NCBI RefSeq assembly: GCF_002913045.1
Contig: NZ_PPAF01000035.1
Span: forward strand, 372,001 to 436,000
Length of the DNA: 64,000 nucleotides
Origin: Campylobacter concisus
GTDB taxonomy: Bacteria; Campylobacterota; Campylobacteria; Campylobacterales; Campylobacteraceae
Direction of reading: 5' to 3'
A model generated the notes under the pieces. It worked only from the letters and a program-made list of their open reading frames with translations. It searched no databases and was not told the DNA's origin. This document shows, piece by piece, positions 44,545-53,018 of this stretch. Every line of letters begins with the position of its first letter. The stretch's first letter is position 1. Both the position numbers and the translations under genes were made by a program.

Positions 44545-45343
44545 TTTGTTTTAACCTTTTATTTGAAATTTTTGCAAAGACGTTAATCTTTGTCCGTGTT
44601 TTTGTGGCGATCCTTTTAATGGCATTTAATTTTTTAGGACTAAAAGTAAATAAAATTTCATACTCTTCGCCACTACTAAGCTCAAATTTACTTAGTTTTT
44701 TTGTAAATTTAGCACCCTTTTTGCTAGCCTTTAAAAGCTTAGCAAGATCTGCATTTAGCCCATCTGAGATATCCATAGCGGAGTTTATAAGATGAGCTGC
44801 TTTGTAGAAAAATTTATCTCTTAAAATAGGCTTTTTAAATCGTGAGTTTTTTGAGATTTTAGCTAGCCTTAGAAGCGAATTTAGCCCCTTTTTGCTACCT
44901 CCAAGCTCGCCAGTAAAAGCCACCAGATCTCCGTATTTTGCATTTTTCCTAAGCACAGCTTTGCCATTTAGCTCGCCAATTACACTAACGCTTATATTTA
45001 AAATTTTGCTACTTATCGTGTCGCCACCGATTATCCTTACGCCAAACTCCTCGCAAGCTCTATTTATGCCGCCACTTAGCTCTTTGATTTGCTGCGGCGT
45101 AAAATTCTTTGGCAAACTAAGTCCAAGAAGCGCAAATTTTGGCCTAGCATTCATCACGATCGTATCTGAAAAATTTACGATCATCGCCTTATAGCCGATC
45201 TCTTCAAGGCTTAGCCAGCCATGCTTAAAGTGTGAATTTTCAGCAAAAATATCCTTGCTAAAGACCTGCTTACCAAGTACAGCCGCATCATCGCCAATAT
45301 AAGCGTTACCAAAGCATCCAATCGTAAAATTTTCTTTATCCAT
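44522..45343 (-). CDS. thiL: Thiamine-monophosphate kinase
   Basis: A 273-residue AIR-synthase-fold kinase that phosphorylates thiamine phosphate to the diphosphate cofactor. Metal and ATP motifs are [10 protein letters not shown] (Gly17-Asp18-Asp19), [27 protein letters not shown] and [13 protein letters not shown]. It is shorter than E. coli ThiL (325), mostly from a short C-terminal part. The start ATG at 45343 has no Shine-Dalgarno; a TATAAT box ends only seven bases upstream, so the message may be leaderless. It is coupled with truD by overlap. Confidence 0.9.
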   Translation of the reverse strand: MDKENFTIGCFGNAYIGDDAAVLGKQVFSKDIFAENSHFKHGWLSLEEIGYKAMIVNFSDTIVMNARPKFALLGLSLPKNFTPQQIKELSGGINRACEEFGVRIIGGDTISSKILNISVSVIGELNGKAVLRKNAKYGDLVAFTGELGGSKKGLNSLLRLAKISKNSRFKKPILRDKFFYKAAHLINSAMDISDGLNADLAKLLKASKKGAKFTKKLSKFELSSGEEYEILFTFSPKKLNAIKRIATKTRTKINVFAKISNKRLKQNARNHHF

Positions 45344-45349
45344 CGGGCC

Positions 45350-45357
45350 ATTATAAT
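45350..45357. promoter_or_regulatory. Palindromic ATTATAAT serving as -10 on both strands
   Basis: ATTATAAT reads the same on both strands, giving TATAAT at 45350-45355 (minus, toward thiL) and 45352-45357 (plus, toward the 45405 gene). The thiL start codon is seven bases from the minus hexamer. Confidence 0.5.
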
Positions 45358-45404
45358 GAAACTCCTTTTAATTTTAGGATAAAATAAGCCAAAAAAGGAG
45401 CCAA

Positions 45405-46418
45405 ATGCAAAAAATAGAAATTTTTAGATTTAATGCAAAAAAGGATATTTTGTCGTATTTTAAACCATATTTTTTAGAAATTTTAGATTACGCAAACCTT
45501 GATGAACTATTTTTGCATGTTAAAAAAATTGATCCGTATTTTCAGCCAACAACTGGCTTTGTGAAAGTAAATGATGCCGTAGTGAGCACTGCTGAACCAT
45601 TAGGGAATTTATATGAGAAATTTGCAGGCGAGCTTGTGATTTCGCCACTTGATGAAAAACGAGCGGTTTTAGATCTTGAGATAAATGATGACGACTTTTG
45701 GGAGAATTTTAAACCATTTGAGAAATTTTGTGATCAAGCATGCAAAGAATTTTATGCAAACTTAAAGCCATATTTTTATGCTGATTTTGTGAGAGAATAC
45801 GAGCCAAATTTTATAGGTGCAGCTGCTATCATACTGGCTCATCATCTTTATAAAAAAGAAAAAAATGATGAAATCATAAGGCTTATCAACAATGAAAATG
45901 GCATTTTGATAGCTTGCAAGATTGATGATTTTATCTTTAGCGGAAGCGAAATTTATACCGAAGCGATTAGTTTTTTTAAAGAAATTTTAGGAATAAAAGA
46001 GAATGAAACCTCAAAAAATGAGCTTAAAAAGATAAAGAGCTTGGATAAATTTAAAGAGTTCAAAATAGCCGTAAGCGATAAAATCCCTGAAATTTTAGAT
46101 AAATTTAGAGCAAATTTTATAAATCTAAACATCAAATTTCCTTGTGGATTTGAACTTTTAAAAGTCAACGAAAAGCTTGCATTTGCACTTGCAAGTAAGA
46201 CCATCTTTAATGCGTTTGATAGCGGGGCTGATTTTTTACTAGCTAGCAATGATACTGAGTTTTATATGTTTGACACACTTTCAAAAAAGCTTGAAAAATT
46301 TGCAAACAGAAGCTTGCAGGATTTTTATATTTTAAGAGTTAGCGAACTGATCGAGCTTGAAAATGGCAAAATTCCAGCAAGCCTAAAAGAGCATACGCTA
46401 AAAGTAAATCTAGTCTAA
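45405..46418 (+). CDS. Hypothetical protein, 337 residues
   Basis: A cytoplasmic-looking 337-residue protein with no signal peptide or membrane helix. It opens MQKIEIFRFNAKKDILSYFK, suggesting a small N-terminal domain (about 1-110), and then a mixed helical region (LIACKIDDFIFSGSEIYTEA). The C-terminal part has many aromatic residues and three or four scattered cysteines (CDQACKEFY at 106-114) that do not form a recognised cluster. The ribosome-binding site is strong, AAAAAAGGAG. It is monocistronic, divergent from thiL and convergent with the following gene. I do not recognise it. Confidence 0.7.
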   Translation: MQKIEIFRFNAKKDILSYFKPYFLEILDYANLDELFLHVKKIDPYFQPTTGFVKVNDAVVSTAEPLGNLYEKFAGELVISPLDEKRAVLDLEINDDDFWENFKPFEKFCDQACKEFYANLKPYFYADFVREYEPNFIGAAAIILAHHLYKKEKNDEIIRLINNENGILIACKIDDFIFSGSEIYTEAISFFKEILGIKENETSKNELKKIKSLDKFKEFKIAVSDKIPEILDKFRANFINLNIKFPCGFELLKVNEKLAFALASKTIFNAFDSGADFLLASNDTEFYMFDTLSKKLEKFANRSLQDFYILRVSELIELENGKIPASLKEHTLKVNLV

Positions 46419-46429
46419 AACTAGAGAAT

Positions 46430-46870
46430 TTATTTTTGCAAAGTTGCATTTTGCTCGCTTAGGGCTTCTTCTTTTTCGTCTTCTTGCTTTATCTCATCGT
46501 ACCTTGCTTTGGCGTTTTCATAAACACCAGCTGGTAGGCTTATGTTTAAATCGTCCCTTAAGCTCATCACATCATCACAAGCATTTTGGTAGCCAAGGTC
46601 GCAACTTTTCATGTAATAACTCACGCCAAGCTCGATATTTGAGTGTTTTTTTAGATCACTATCCATTTGCTCATTTACCTCTTCATTTACAAACATATCA
46701 CCCAAAGCCTCGCACGAAAGAACATCTTTTTGCTCACAGCCATCATAGAAAATTTCATACGCAGTTGCGTAATCTCCGGCATTTAGCGCCTCAATGCCTC
46801 TGTCATAATCATCGATGTCAAAGCCAAATGCTAAATTTAAAGCTAGGATTAAAAAAACTATCTTTTTCAT
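46430..46870 (-). CDS. Exported Sel1-like repeat protein
   Basis: A 146-residue protein with a signal peptide (1-16, ending AFGFDI) and two Sel1/TPR-like repeats in the cysteine-paired style of Helicobacter Hcp proteins: YEIFYDGCEQKDVLSCEALG and SYYMKSCDLGYQNACDDVMS. The four cysteines would make two disulphides in the periplasm. The C-terminal 30 residues are Lys/Glu-rich. It starts with ATG at 46870, overlapping the murF stop by four bases, as the last gene of the envelope operon. Function unknown. Confidence 0.75.
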   Translation of the reverse strand: MKKIVFLILALNLAFGFDIDDYDRGIEALNAGDYATAYEIFYDGCEQKDVLSCEALGDMFVNEEVNEQMDSDLKKHSNIELGVSYYMKSCDLGYQNACDDVMSLRDDLNISLPAGVYENAKARYDEIKQEDEKEEALSEQNATLQK

Positions 46871-48291
46871 ATAAAGCTCGGTGCGTCGTTTGAAAATAGT
46901 ATGAGATCGCCGGCACGCGTATTTTGAGCTAGAATTTCTTGCATTTTATTTTTATCCTTTAAGATGATAATCTTTGCCTTTATGATGTGCTTTAGTAAAA
47001 CTTCAGCATTTAGTGAGCTTGTGATGATGACGAGATCGAAAATTTCATTTATCACCTTGGCTAAATTTGCATTTTGCTCCGCGTCACTCTCGACGATGCC
47101 TGGTGTTAGCAACACTTTTCTGCCAGTATAGGTGCTTACAAGCTCGTAGCTTGCACTCATGCCTGAAAAATTTCCATTAAAGCTATCATCAATTATCAGC
47201 TTGCTGCCAGCCTCGATCTTGCTTAGGCGGTGCTCGACGTTTTTCATCTTAGATAGCGCTCTATTTACTGCTTCATCGCTCATTTTCAGATATCTTGCTA
47301 CCTTGATACAAACGGCTAAATTTGTAGCGTTAAATTTACCAAGCAGCGGCGAAGCGTAGTTTTTGCCATCAAGCATAAATGAAATTCCATCTAAATTTGC
47401 ATTGATATCTTTTAGACTTTCATCGTAAATTTCTATATTTTGACTTGGCTCTTTTTTTGTCGAACTATGTAAAAATGCCATTTGCAAACGGCTGCTTTGA
47501 AGTGCTTCTAGCTTGGTAGAGCGGATATTATCAAGCGTTTTAAAATACTCAATGTGTTGCGCACCGATCTCGCCAACGATTACGATTTGCGGGTTTAGAA
47601 ATTTTGTGATCTCTAGGATGTCGCCCTTTAGCCTAGCGCCTGCTTCTGCGATGTAAATTTGCGTTTGCTCGCTTAAATTTTCGTTGATATCTTTAATGAT
47701 GCCTGCCATTGTATTGACGCTGCGTGGCGTTTTATAGCAGACAAAGCTATCTTTTAAAATTTCAAATAAGAAATTTTTGATGCTAGTTTTGCCGTAGCTT
47801 GCGGTGATTAGGATTATCTTTAGCTCTTTGTTTGCGCCAAGTTTTTTAAGCGCCTTGTTTTTAAAGCCTTGAAATTTTATCTTTTCTAAAATTTCACTAA
47901 AAAATAGGCTCACAACCAAGACAAAAAGTGGCATCGGAGCCAAAAACGCCTTGTGAATGATGAAATTTAAAGCATAGTTTAAGATGATAGCGCAAGCAAG
48001 GATCACAAAAAAGTGCTTGATCCTGGCAGTAAAAACTAACTTTTTATCAAGCTTTTTGTGCCAAAGATAAAGAGCTGGCAAAAGCGCAAAGTAAAAATAG
48101 ATAAAAAACCACTTACCAGTCGTGTAAAAAAGCACCAAAGGCACGATGAAGAAAAGGACGTGCCAAGAGGGCTTTGTGAAGTGAAAGAGCACGCGCTCAG
48201 GCCTATATGAAAACCACTGAAAGCAAGTAATCACATAAAAAGCGAGCGCAAAGATAAATAAAACTGTGCTTATGCTTAAAAATATATTCAT
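46867..48291 (-). CDS. murF: UDP-N-acetylmuramoyl-tripeptide--D-Ala-D-Ala ligase, membrane-anchored form
   Basis: A 474-residue Mur ligase. The ATP loop ITASYGKTSIK (Gly167-Lys-Thr) and the central-domain motifs YIAEAGARLKGDILEITKFL, GEIGAQHIEYF, GKFNATNLAVCI and KLIIDDSFNGN are those of MurF. It adds D-Ala-D-Ala to UDP-MurNAc-tripeptide. Unusually, residues 1-140 are not the soluble UDP-binding domain: they hold five hydrophobic helices (about 3-22, 43-57, 61-77, 92-112, 117-134), which would tie the enzyme to the membrane. It lies in an operon with ddl, which makes its D-Ala-D-Ala substrate. Confidence 0.9.
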   Translation of the reverse strand: MNIFLSISTVLFIFALAFYVITCFQWFSYRPERVLFHFTKPSWHVLFFIVPLVLFYTTGKWFFIYFYFALLPALYLWHKKLDKKLVFTARIKHFFVILACAIILNYALNFIIHKAFLAPMPLFVLVVSLFFSEILEKIKFQGFKNKALKKLGANKELKIILITASYGKTSIKNFLFEILKDSFVCYKTPRSVNTMAGIIKDINENLSEQTQIYIAEAGARLKGDILEITKFLNPQIVIVGEIGAQHIEYFKTLDNIRSTKLEALQSSRLQMAFLHSSTKKEPSQNIEIYDESLKDINANLDGISFMLDGKNYASPLLGKFNATNLAVCIKVARYLKMSDEAVNRALSKMKNVEHRLSKIEAGSKLIIDDSFNGNFSGMSASYELVSTYTGRKVLLTPGIVESDAEQNANLAKVINEIFDLVIITSSLNAEVLLKHIIKAKIIILKDKNKMQEILAQNTRAGDLILFSNDAPSFI

Positions 48292-49073
48292 CTTATCTCC
48301 TCGATCCCGCTCTCATCGTCATCTAGAACAACATTTTTTGCTTCATTTGGCTCAAATTTTAGCCCTTTTTCTATCTCGTCACTTATGAATTTAGCGTGAA
48401 GTAAAAAGAAAAAATGATCACCATTAAGCGGAAAAAATGAACTATTTTTTATGAGCTTATGTATGCTCTCTCCGCTTGTTATAGGCGTTGCCTTGTCATT
48501 TTCTCCCCAGAATATCAAAGCCTTGCCGCTAAAGCTAGCAAAATTCTTCGTAAAATCCTCATCAACTACGTTTTTTAGGGTCTCATACATCACTCTGCTC
48601 ATACCGCTTACATCTTTTGTGGCAAAGAGTTTGTAAAATTTACCAAAGCCAAAAAGCTTAAAAATTTTAAAAATTGCTATCTTTGCTCGCACGATAAATG
48701 GCTTTTTGACAATTATACCGGCTGAGCTTAAAAGCACAAGATATGGCGGCTTTAGAAGCGTTGCGACCTTGCCACCAAAGCTATGACCCACGATGATATC
48801 TGGCTTTATGCCAAGCTCATCACAGAAATTTTCAACAATTTTTGCATAATCACTTGTTTTTAACGGATCAGTAATGGAGCTTTTACCAAAGCCTGGCATA
48901 TCGATATAAACGTGGCAAAAATCACTTAAATAAGAGCCAAAAGCCTTTTTCATTATCTCTTTATTAGCGCCCCAGCCGTGCAAGAAAAGCACTATTTTTT
49001 TGCATTTTGGATTTACTACTTCGTAGCTGATCTCATATTCGTCTGAGCCGTATTTTACCGCCCTACTCGCCAT
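48288..49073 (-). CDS. Alpha/beta-hydrolase
   Basis: A 261-residue alpha/beta-hydrolase with the oxyanion HGWGANKE near 32-39, the nucleophile elbow GHSFG (Ser98), an Asp in GENDKATP and the catalytic His in NGDHFFFL. These define an esterase or lipase-like enzyme; substrate unknown. The ATG at 49073 is chosen because a purine-rich AGAGAG precedes it and the conserved fold begins soon after. It overlaps the Phd-like gene by 11 bases and murF by four. The same gene stands beside murF in C. jejuni. Confidence 0.82.
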   Translation of the reverse strand: MASRAVKYGSDEYEISYEVVNPKCKKIVLFLHGWGANKEIMKKAFGSYLSDFCHVYIDMPGFGKSSITDPLKTSDYAKIVENFCDELGIKPDIIVGHSFGGKVATLLKPPYLVLLSSAGIIVKKPFIVRAKIAIFKIFKLFGFGKFYKLFATKDVSGMSRVMYETLKNVVDEDFTKNFASFSGKALIFWGENDKATPITSGESIHKLIKNSSFFPLNGDHFFFLLHAKFISDEIEKGLKFEPNEAKNVVLDDDESGIEEIR

Positions 49074-49293
49074 CGTTTTCTCTCTTTTTTGCAGTATAAA
49101 TGCTCTCAAGCACGCTTACTGCCTCGCAAAGGCGCTCATATTCTTCCATATTCAAAAGCACTGCTTCAAATTTATTATTTTTAACAATGACAGCTCTTTT
49201 TAATTCATTAGCTCCCACACGAGAGAGCACTGAACTAAAATTTCTAACCACTTCAGTTGCTGTATAAATTTCATCTTTTGTAAAAGTTACCAT
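49063..49293 (-). CDS. Phd/YefM-family antitoxin-like protein without a toxin partner
   Basis: A 76-residue protein matching the Phd/YefM antitoxin fold: TATEVVRNFSSVLSRVGANE (N-terminal DNA-binding part), RAVIVKNNKFEAVLLNMEEY and a helical C-terminus (VSVLESIYTAKKRENDG). No RelE, Doc or PIN-type toxin is found within several kilobases on either strand; the next gene is the hydrolase, which it overlaps by 11 bases. It may act as a stand-alone regulator of the ddl-murF operon or be an antitoxin whose partner was lost. The ATG at 49293 follows ddl by 64 bases. Confidence 0.78.
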   Translation of the reverse strand: MVTFTKDEIYTATEVVRNFSSVLSRVGANELKRAVIVKNNKFEAVLLNMEEYERLCEAVSVLESIYTAKKRENDGE

Positions 49294-49357
49294 TGTCGCT
49301 CTTTGTGTAAAATTTTACGTAAAATATCACAAACTACTTTATAATCTACTAAATGGC

Positions 49358-50398
49358 CTAAATTTTTCCGCGACCTTTTACTGAAGTGATCGAGTTTATA
49401 AAGCTATAATCGATCTTTATATTACGCTCTCTTGGAAGTGAGTTTGCAAGAGCATTTAAAGTGCTTTCAAAATCCTCAAATAGATAGTTTGCAAGGCTTC
49501 CTGGATTTGGATTTATCTCATTTAGATAGACCTCATCATCTATCACAAAAAAGTCGCATCTAATTATCGCCCCGTCAAATCCACAATCATAAATTTTTGA
49601 AAAATTAAATTTAAGCTTTTGTTTTAGCTCCTCAGACATTTCAGCTTCTTTGACTTTGTTTTCATTTGAAAAGCTAAGATACTTTTGCTCGTAATCAAGA
49701 AATTCTTTCTTTTTTGGCTCTTCGATGATAGAAAATTTTATCTTTCCATCTATCTTACAGCCTGCAAGGTTATACTCTTTTACTTCCTTTATAAAAGGCT
49801 CGACAAGCACATCCTTATCAAACTCAAATGCCACGTCTTTTGCATAAGCTAGCTCGCTGGCATCATGCACTATATTTACGCCGATACTACTTCCAAGCCT
49901 TGCTGGCTTTAAGATAATAGGATAGTGAAATTTTGGCTGGCTCTCACGAGTTAGCATCTCATAGTCAAGCGCCTTTACGCTAGCTTTTTGCGCTAGAAAT
50001 TTAGTAAGCTCTTTGTTGTAGCTAAGCGCACTTACTTCAAGCCTTGGACCTATATATTTTATGCCGTAAAAGTCAAAAAGTGCCGCCATTTTGCCATCTT
50101 CGCCATCCATGCCGTGGATCAAATTTATAACGACGTCGCACTCTACTTTTTTATCGCCAAAGAGAGAGTGTATGAAAAATCCACCCTTAGACAAAATGAG
50201 CTTTTTTGAATTTTTGTATTTGCCAGAGCTAAAGAAATTTGCTCTCATATCTTTTTGCTCGATAAGATAAAAATCTCTATTTGCATCACAAAATATAAAT
50301 TTTAGCTCTTGTTTTAGGACATTTTTTAAAACTATCGCACTAACTATGCTTATCTCATGTTCATAGCTCTTTGCTCCAAATATCACACCTAAATTCAT
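49358..50398 (-). CDS. ddl: D-alanine--D-alanine ligase
   Basis: A 346-residue ATP-grasp enzyme that makes the D-Ala-D-Ala dipeptide for peptidoglycan. It starts [20 protein letters not shown], has [20 protein letters not shown], the ATP-grasp [38 protein letters not shown], and the metal site [15 protein letters not shown]. The family usually has NTMPGF at the last position; here it is NPNPGS, a local variation. It lies 11 bases after ruvA and shares an operon with murF, which uses its product. Confidence 0.94.
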   Translation of the reverse strand: MNLGVIFGAKSYEHEISIVSAIVLKNVLKQELKFIFCDANRDFYLIEQKDMRANFFSSGKYKNSKKLILSKGGFFIHSLFGDKKVECDVVINLIHGMDGEDGKMAALFDFYGIKYIGPRLEVSALSYNKELTKFLAQKASVKALDYEMLTRESQPKFHYPIILKPARLGSSIGVNIVHDASELAYAKDVAFEFDKDVLVEPFIKEVKEYNLAGCKIDGKIKFSIIEEPKKKEFLDYEQKYLSFSNENKVKEAEMSEELKQKLKFNFSKIYDCGFDGAIIRCDFFVIDDEVYLNEINPNPGSLANYLFEDFESTLNALANSLPRERNIKIDYSFINSITSVKGRGKI

Positions 50399-50409
50399 CT
50401 TTTTAATCC

Positions 50410-50967
50410 TTATCCTAATTTCTTTAATGCTTCTTTTATAAGATCACTCGTATTTTCACTCTTGCACTCAGGCAAAATTTTCACTATCTTCTCACGTTTA
50501 AAGCCAAGCGCCTCAAGTGCCAAAAGTGCCTCATTTTGGTAGCTTGGCACACTCTCGTCACTTATTAGCTTTGCGTCACTTAGCTCAGCTATAATGCGTC
50601 TAGCAGTCTTTGGTCCGATACCTGGCACGCTTTTAAAAGTATCTGCATCGCCACTTATTATAGCGTTTGTAAATGCTTGCGAGCTAAGGCTTGAGCAAAC
50701 TGCCATAGCCGTACTAGCTCCTATTCCATTTAGCTTTATTAGTATTTCAAACATCTTTTGCTCGTTTGCGTCTAAAAAGCCGTAGAGTAAATTTGCGTCC
50801 TCTCTTATGATCTGCGTTATAGCAAGTTCAACTTTTTCACCTTTACTAAGTTTGGCCGAGCAAAAAAGCGAGATAAAAATTCCATAGCTTACGCCGCTAT
50901 TTGTTTTAAGTATCACAAATGCGGGATCTTTTTTGCTGACGATACCTTCGATCGCTTTTATCATCAT
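50410..50967 (-). CDS. ruvA: Holliday junction helicase subunit RuvA
   Basis: A 185-residue RuvA that holds the four-way junction and loads RuvB. The N-terminal OB domain ([20 protein letters not shown]), the two helix-hairpin-helix motifs [19 protein letters not shown] and [19 protein letters not shown], and the C-terminal RuvB-binding helix set ([20 protein letters not shown]) are all present. Two adjacent ATGs offer starts at 50967 or 50964, with AAAGG upstream. It lies 14 bases after the FapA-type gene; ruvB is not here. Confidence 0.96.
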   Translation of the reverse strand: MMIKAIEGIVSKKDPAFVILKTNSGVSYGIFISLFCSAKLSKGEKVELAITQIIREDANLLYGFLDANEQKMFEILIKLNGIGASTAMAVCSSLSSQAFTNAIISGDADTFKSVPGIGPKTARRIIAELSDAKLISDESVPSYQNEALLALEALGFKREKIVKILPECKSENTSDLIKEALKKLG

Positions 50968-50981
50968 TTAACCTTTTATTC

Positions 50982-52895
50982 TTAGAAATTTGTATCTGTG
51001 TAGTCTTCTAATTTATTTGACTTTTTGATCTTATACTCAGCCTCATCGCCATCACCGATCTTCTCTAAAGTAATGGCATGAGCAGTTTCATTTTGCTTTG
51101 AGATATAAGTGACATTTTGTGGAGGATCAACGATAACAAATCTAATCTCATTTAGTTCAACCCAGTTGCCTCTATTTATCACTTTTGCAGAAAATATTCC
51201 GTTTTGCATGATCTCAAGCTCATCTTTTAGAGTAGCTAGCAACTCTTTTTTATCTTTAAAAATTTTTAGCAAAGTGTTGTATTCATTGACTAGACCTTGA
51301 TACTCTTTTAGCTTTTTCATGAAGGTAACTGGCGGTATCACTTTAGCTTTTGAGAGCTCTTCTACCTTTGCTTTTATGGTATAAATCGAGTCTTTATTTT
51401 CGTTTATGACATTTTTCTTTGTTTCAATATTTTTTAGAAGCGAAGCAAGCTCTGCTTTTGTATATTCGATCTTATTTAATTGCTCTTGCGTAGCCTCAGC
51501 ACTCTCAGGCATTTTGCTAGTATCGATTATAAATTTATTGTCAGTGCCTCTTAGATATCTTACGTCTATTAAGTGTGAAGCTGTAATAGTGCAGTTTGAG
51601 CCAAGCGTATTTATTTGGATATTTTGAGCAGTTATAGAGCCACCAACGACGCTATTTATCTTAACTCTTTTTGCTACGACATTTCCGCCTTCTAGCCTAT
51701 CTATCTCGACATTTTCAGCTTCAACCTTACCGATATGGATAGAAATTTTTGCATTCTTTGCATAAATTTTAGCCTTTTGGTGTGTTTGACCGCCGATTAT
51801 TACTTCATTTGCTTTAACCATCGCATTTGCACCGACGTTTCCTTTAACCTCGATCTCGTCAGCCTCCACGATGATGCCAGTGCCGATGGCGTCTTTTATA
51901 GTATCAGTTTCCCTAACCACCAAAGTCACATTTGTATCAGTACCTGCTTGAATAGAGCCAGTTGTTTTAAAATTTGCTTCATTTATCTCTATACGCTCTT
52001 CAATATTAAATGAGCCATTTTTCTCAACTACATATCCTGATTTTTTAGCGATGTATATTATGCTATCGTCATTTTCTACTCTCTCTATATTTTCGCTTAT
52101 GCTTATCTCTTTACCGGTATCTTCTTTTGGCTTTTCTACTGCTAATAATTTGCCTCTCGCATCACGGCCATTTTGCCCTTCGTGAGACTTTTTCTCTTCC
52201 ATTATCACTTCATCTTGTGCTACACCAAAAACAAAACCTCTATCAGCGTAATCAACCTTATCTTCCTCTTTTATCGCATCAAGTTTATCTTTGTAGTAGT
52301 AAAGTATCTTTGCATCGGTAGCTTTTTTTGGATTTATACCTTGTGTTATGTTTAGTATGTAGTCTTTATCAAGTTCGCCCTTTACATGCACAACTGAGGC
52401 GATTTGTTTTAACTCATCTTTTAGTTTGCCAATCCTTATACCTATTAAAATTTGAGCTTTCATAAGCTGTTTGGCGATATATTCAAAAAGCTTATCTTCG
52501 TAATGCTGTTCGTATTCACAATCTTTTGTGGCTTTTACCTTTGCGACTACTTTTGTAACCGTTGAATTTACACCGATTTCTATCTTTGGAAGCTTTGGTA
52601 CAGCATTTAGCCTAACATCAAAAAATTCCACGTCATAGACCTGCTCGATCTCTAGTGTCTCGTCAAGGTAAAAAGTATTATCATCAAAAAAGTCTAAATT
52701 TTCTTCAGGGACAAAAACTGGCTCTTCATTATCTTTATTTTTATAATAAGTCAAAATGTCTAAAATTTTAAAATCTATAAATTCTACCGGTACGCTGTGT
52801 TGCTTGCTTAATTCTTTAAGCGATATATAAGGTGTTGAAGTTTGAATTTGCGTTGGCGGTAAAAATCTCTCGTTTTCTTGCACGTTCTCGCTCAA
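50982..52895 (-). CDS. FapA (DUF342) family protein
   Basis: A 637-residue protein. After about 270 residues of mixed N-terminal sequence comes a beta-helix typical of FapA: ITQNIE... is not seen, but the DUF342 repeats NFKTTGSIQAGTDTNVTLVV, ADEIEVKGNVGANAMVKANE and GGNVVAKRVKINSVVGGSIT are clear (about 305-445). A coiled-coil region follows (475-560), then a small C-terminal domain. The family is named for flagellar assembly in Vibrio and may bind nucleic acid or polymer; its role here is unknown. The start is TTG at 52895 with only a weak GGA upstream. Confidence 0.78.
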   Translation of the reverse strand: MSENVQENERFLPPTQIQTSTPYISLKELSKQHSVPVEFIDFKILDILTYYKNKDNEEPVFVPEENLDFFDDNTFYLDETLEIEQVYDVEFFDVRLNAVPKLPKIEIGVNSTVTKVVAKVKATKDCEYEQHYEDKLFEYIAKQLMKAQILIGIRIGKLKDELKQIASVVHVKGELDKDYILNITQGINPKKATDAKILYYYKDKLDAIKEEDKVDYADRGFVFGVAQDEVIMEEKKSHEGQNGRDARGKLLAVEKPKEDTGKEISISENIERVENDDSIIYIAKKSGYVVEKNGSFNIEERIEINEANFKTTGSIQAGTDTNVTLVVRETDTIKDAIGTGIIVEADEIEVKGNVGANAMVKANEVIIGGQTHQKAKIYAKNAKISIHIGKVEAENVEIDRLEGGNVVAKRVKINSVVGGSITAQNIQINTLGSNCTITASHLIDVRYLRGTDNKFIIDTSKMPESAEATQEQLNKIEYTKAELASLLKNIETKKNVINENKDSIYTIKAKVEELSKAKVIPPVTFMKKLKEYQGLVNEYNTLLKIFKDKKELLATLKDELEIMQNGIFSAKVINRGNWVELNEIRFVIVDPPQNVTYISKQNETAHAITLEKIGDGDEAEYKIKKSNKLEDYTDTNF

Positions 52896-53018
52896 AATTG
52901 ATCCATTTCACATAAAATTTAGCTCTTATTATCGCCAAAATTTTATTAAATTTGGGTTATGTAAGCTTTAAAGCATCTTTTGTTACTATTGCGTTTTCAA
53001 ATTTAATTTAGGTGAGCG

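Noticed and set aside
46444-46893. 149-residue plus-strand frame
   Set aside because: It is wholly antisense to the signal-peptide-bearing Sel1-like gene and has a composition (His/Leu/Arg) typical of antisense reading.
48288-49073. The hydrolase gene as the toxin partner of the Phd-like protein
   Set aside because: It has the complete catalytic set of an alpha/beta-hydrolase at 261 residues, unlike any known Phd-linked toxin.
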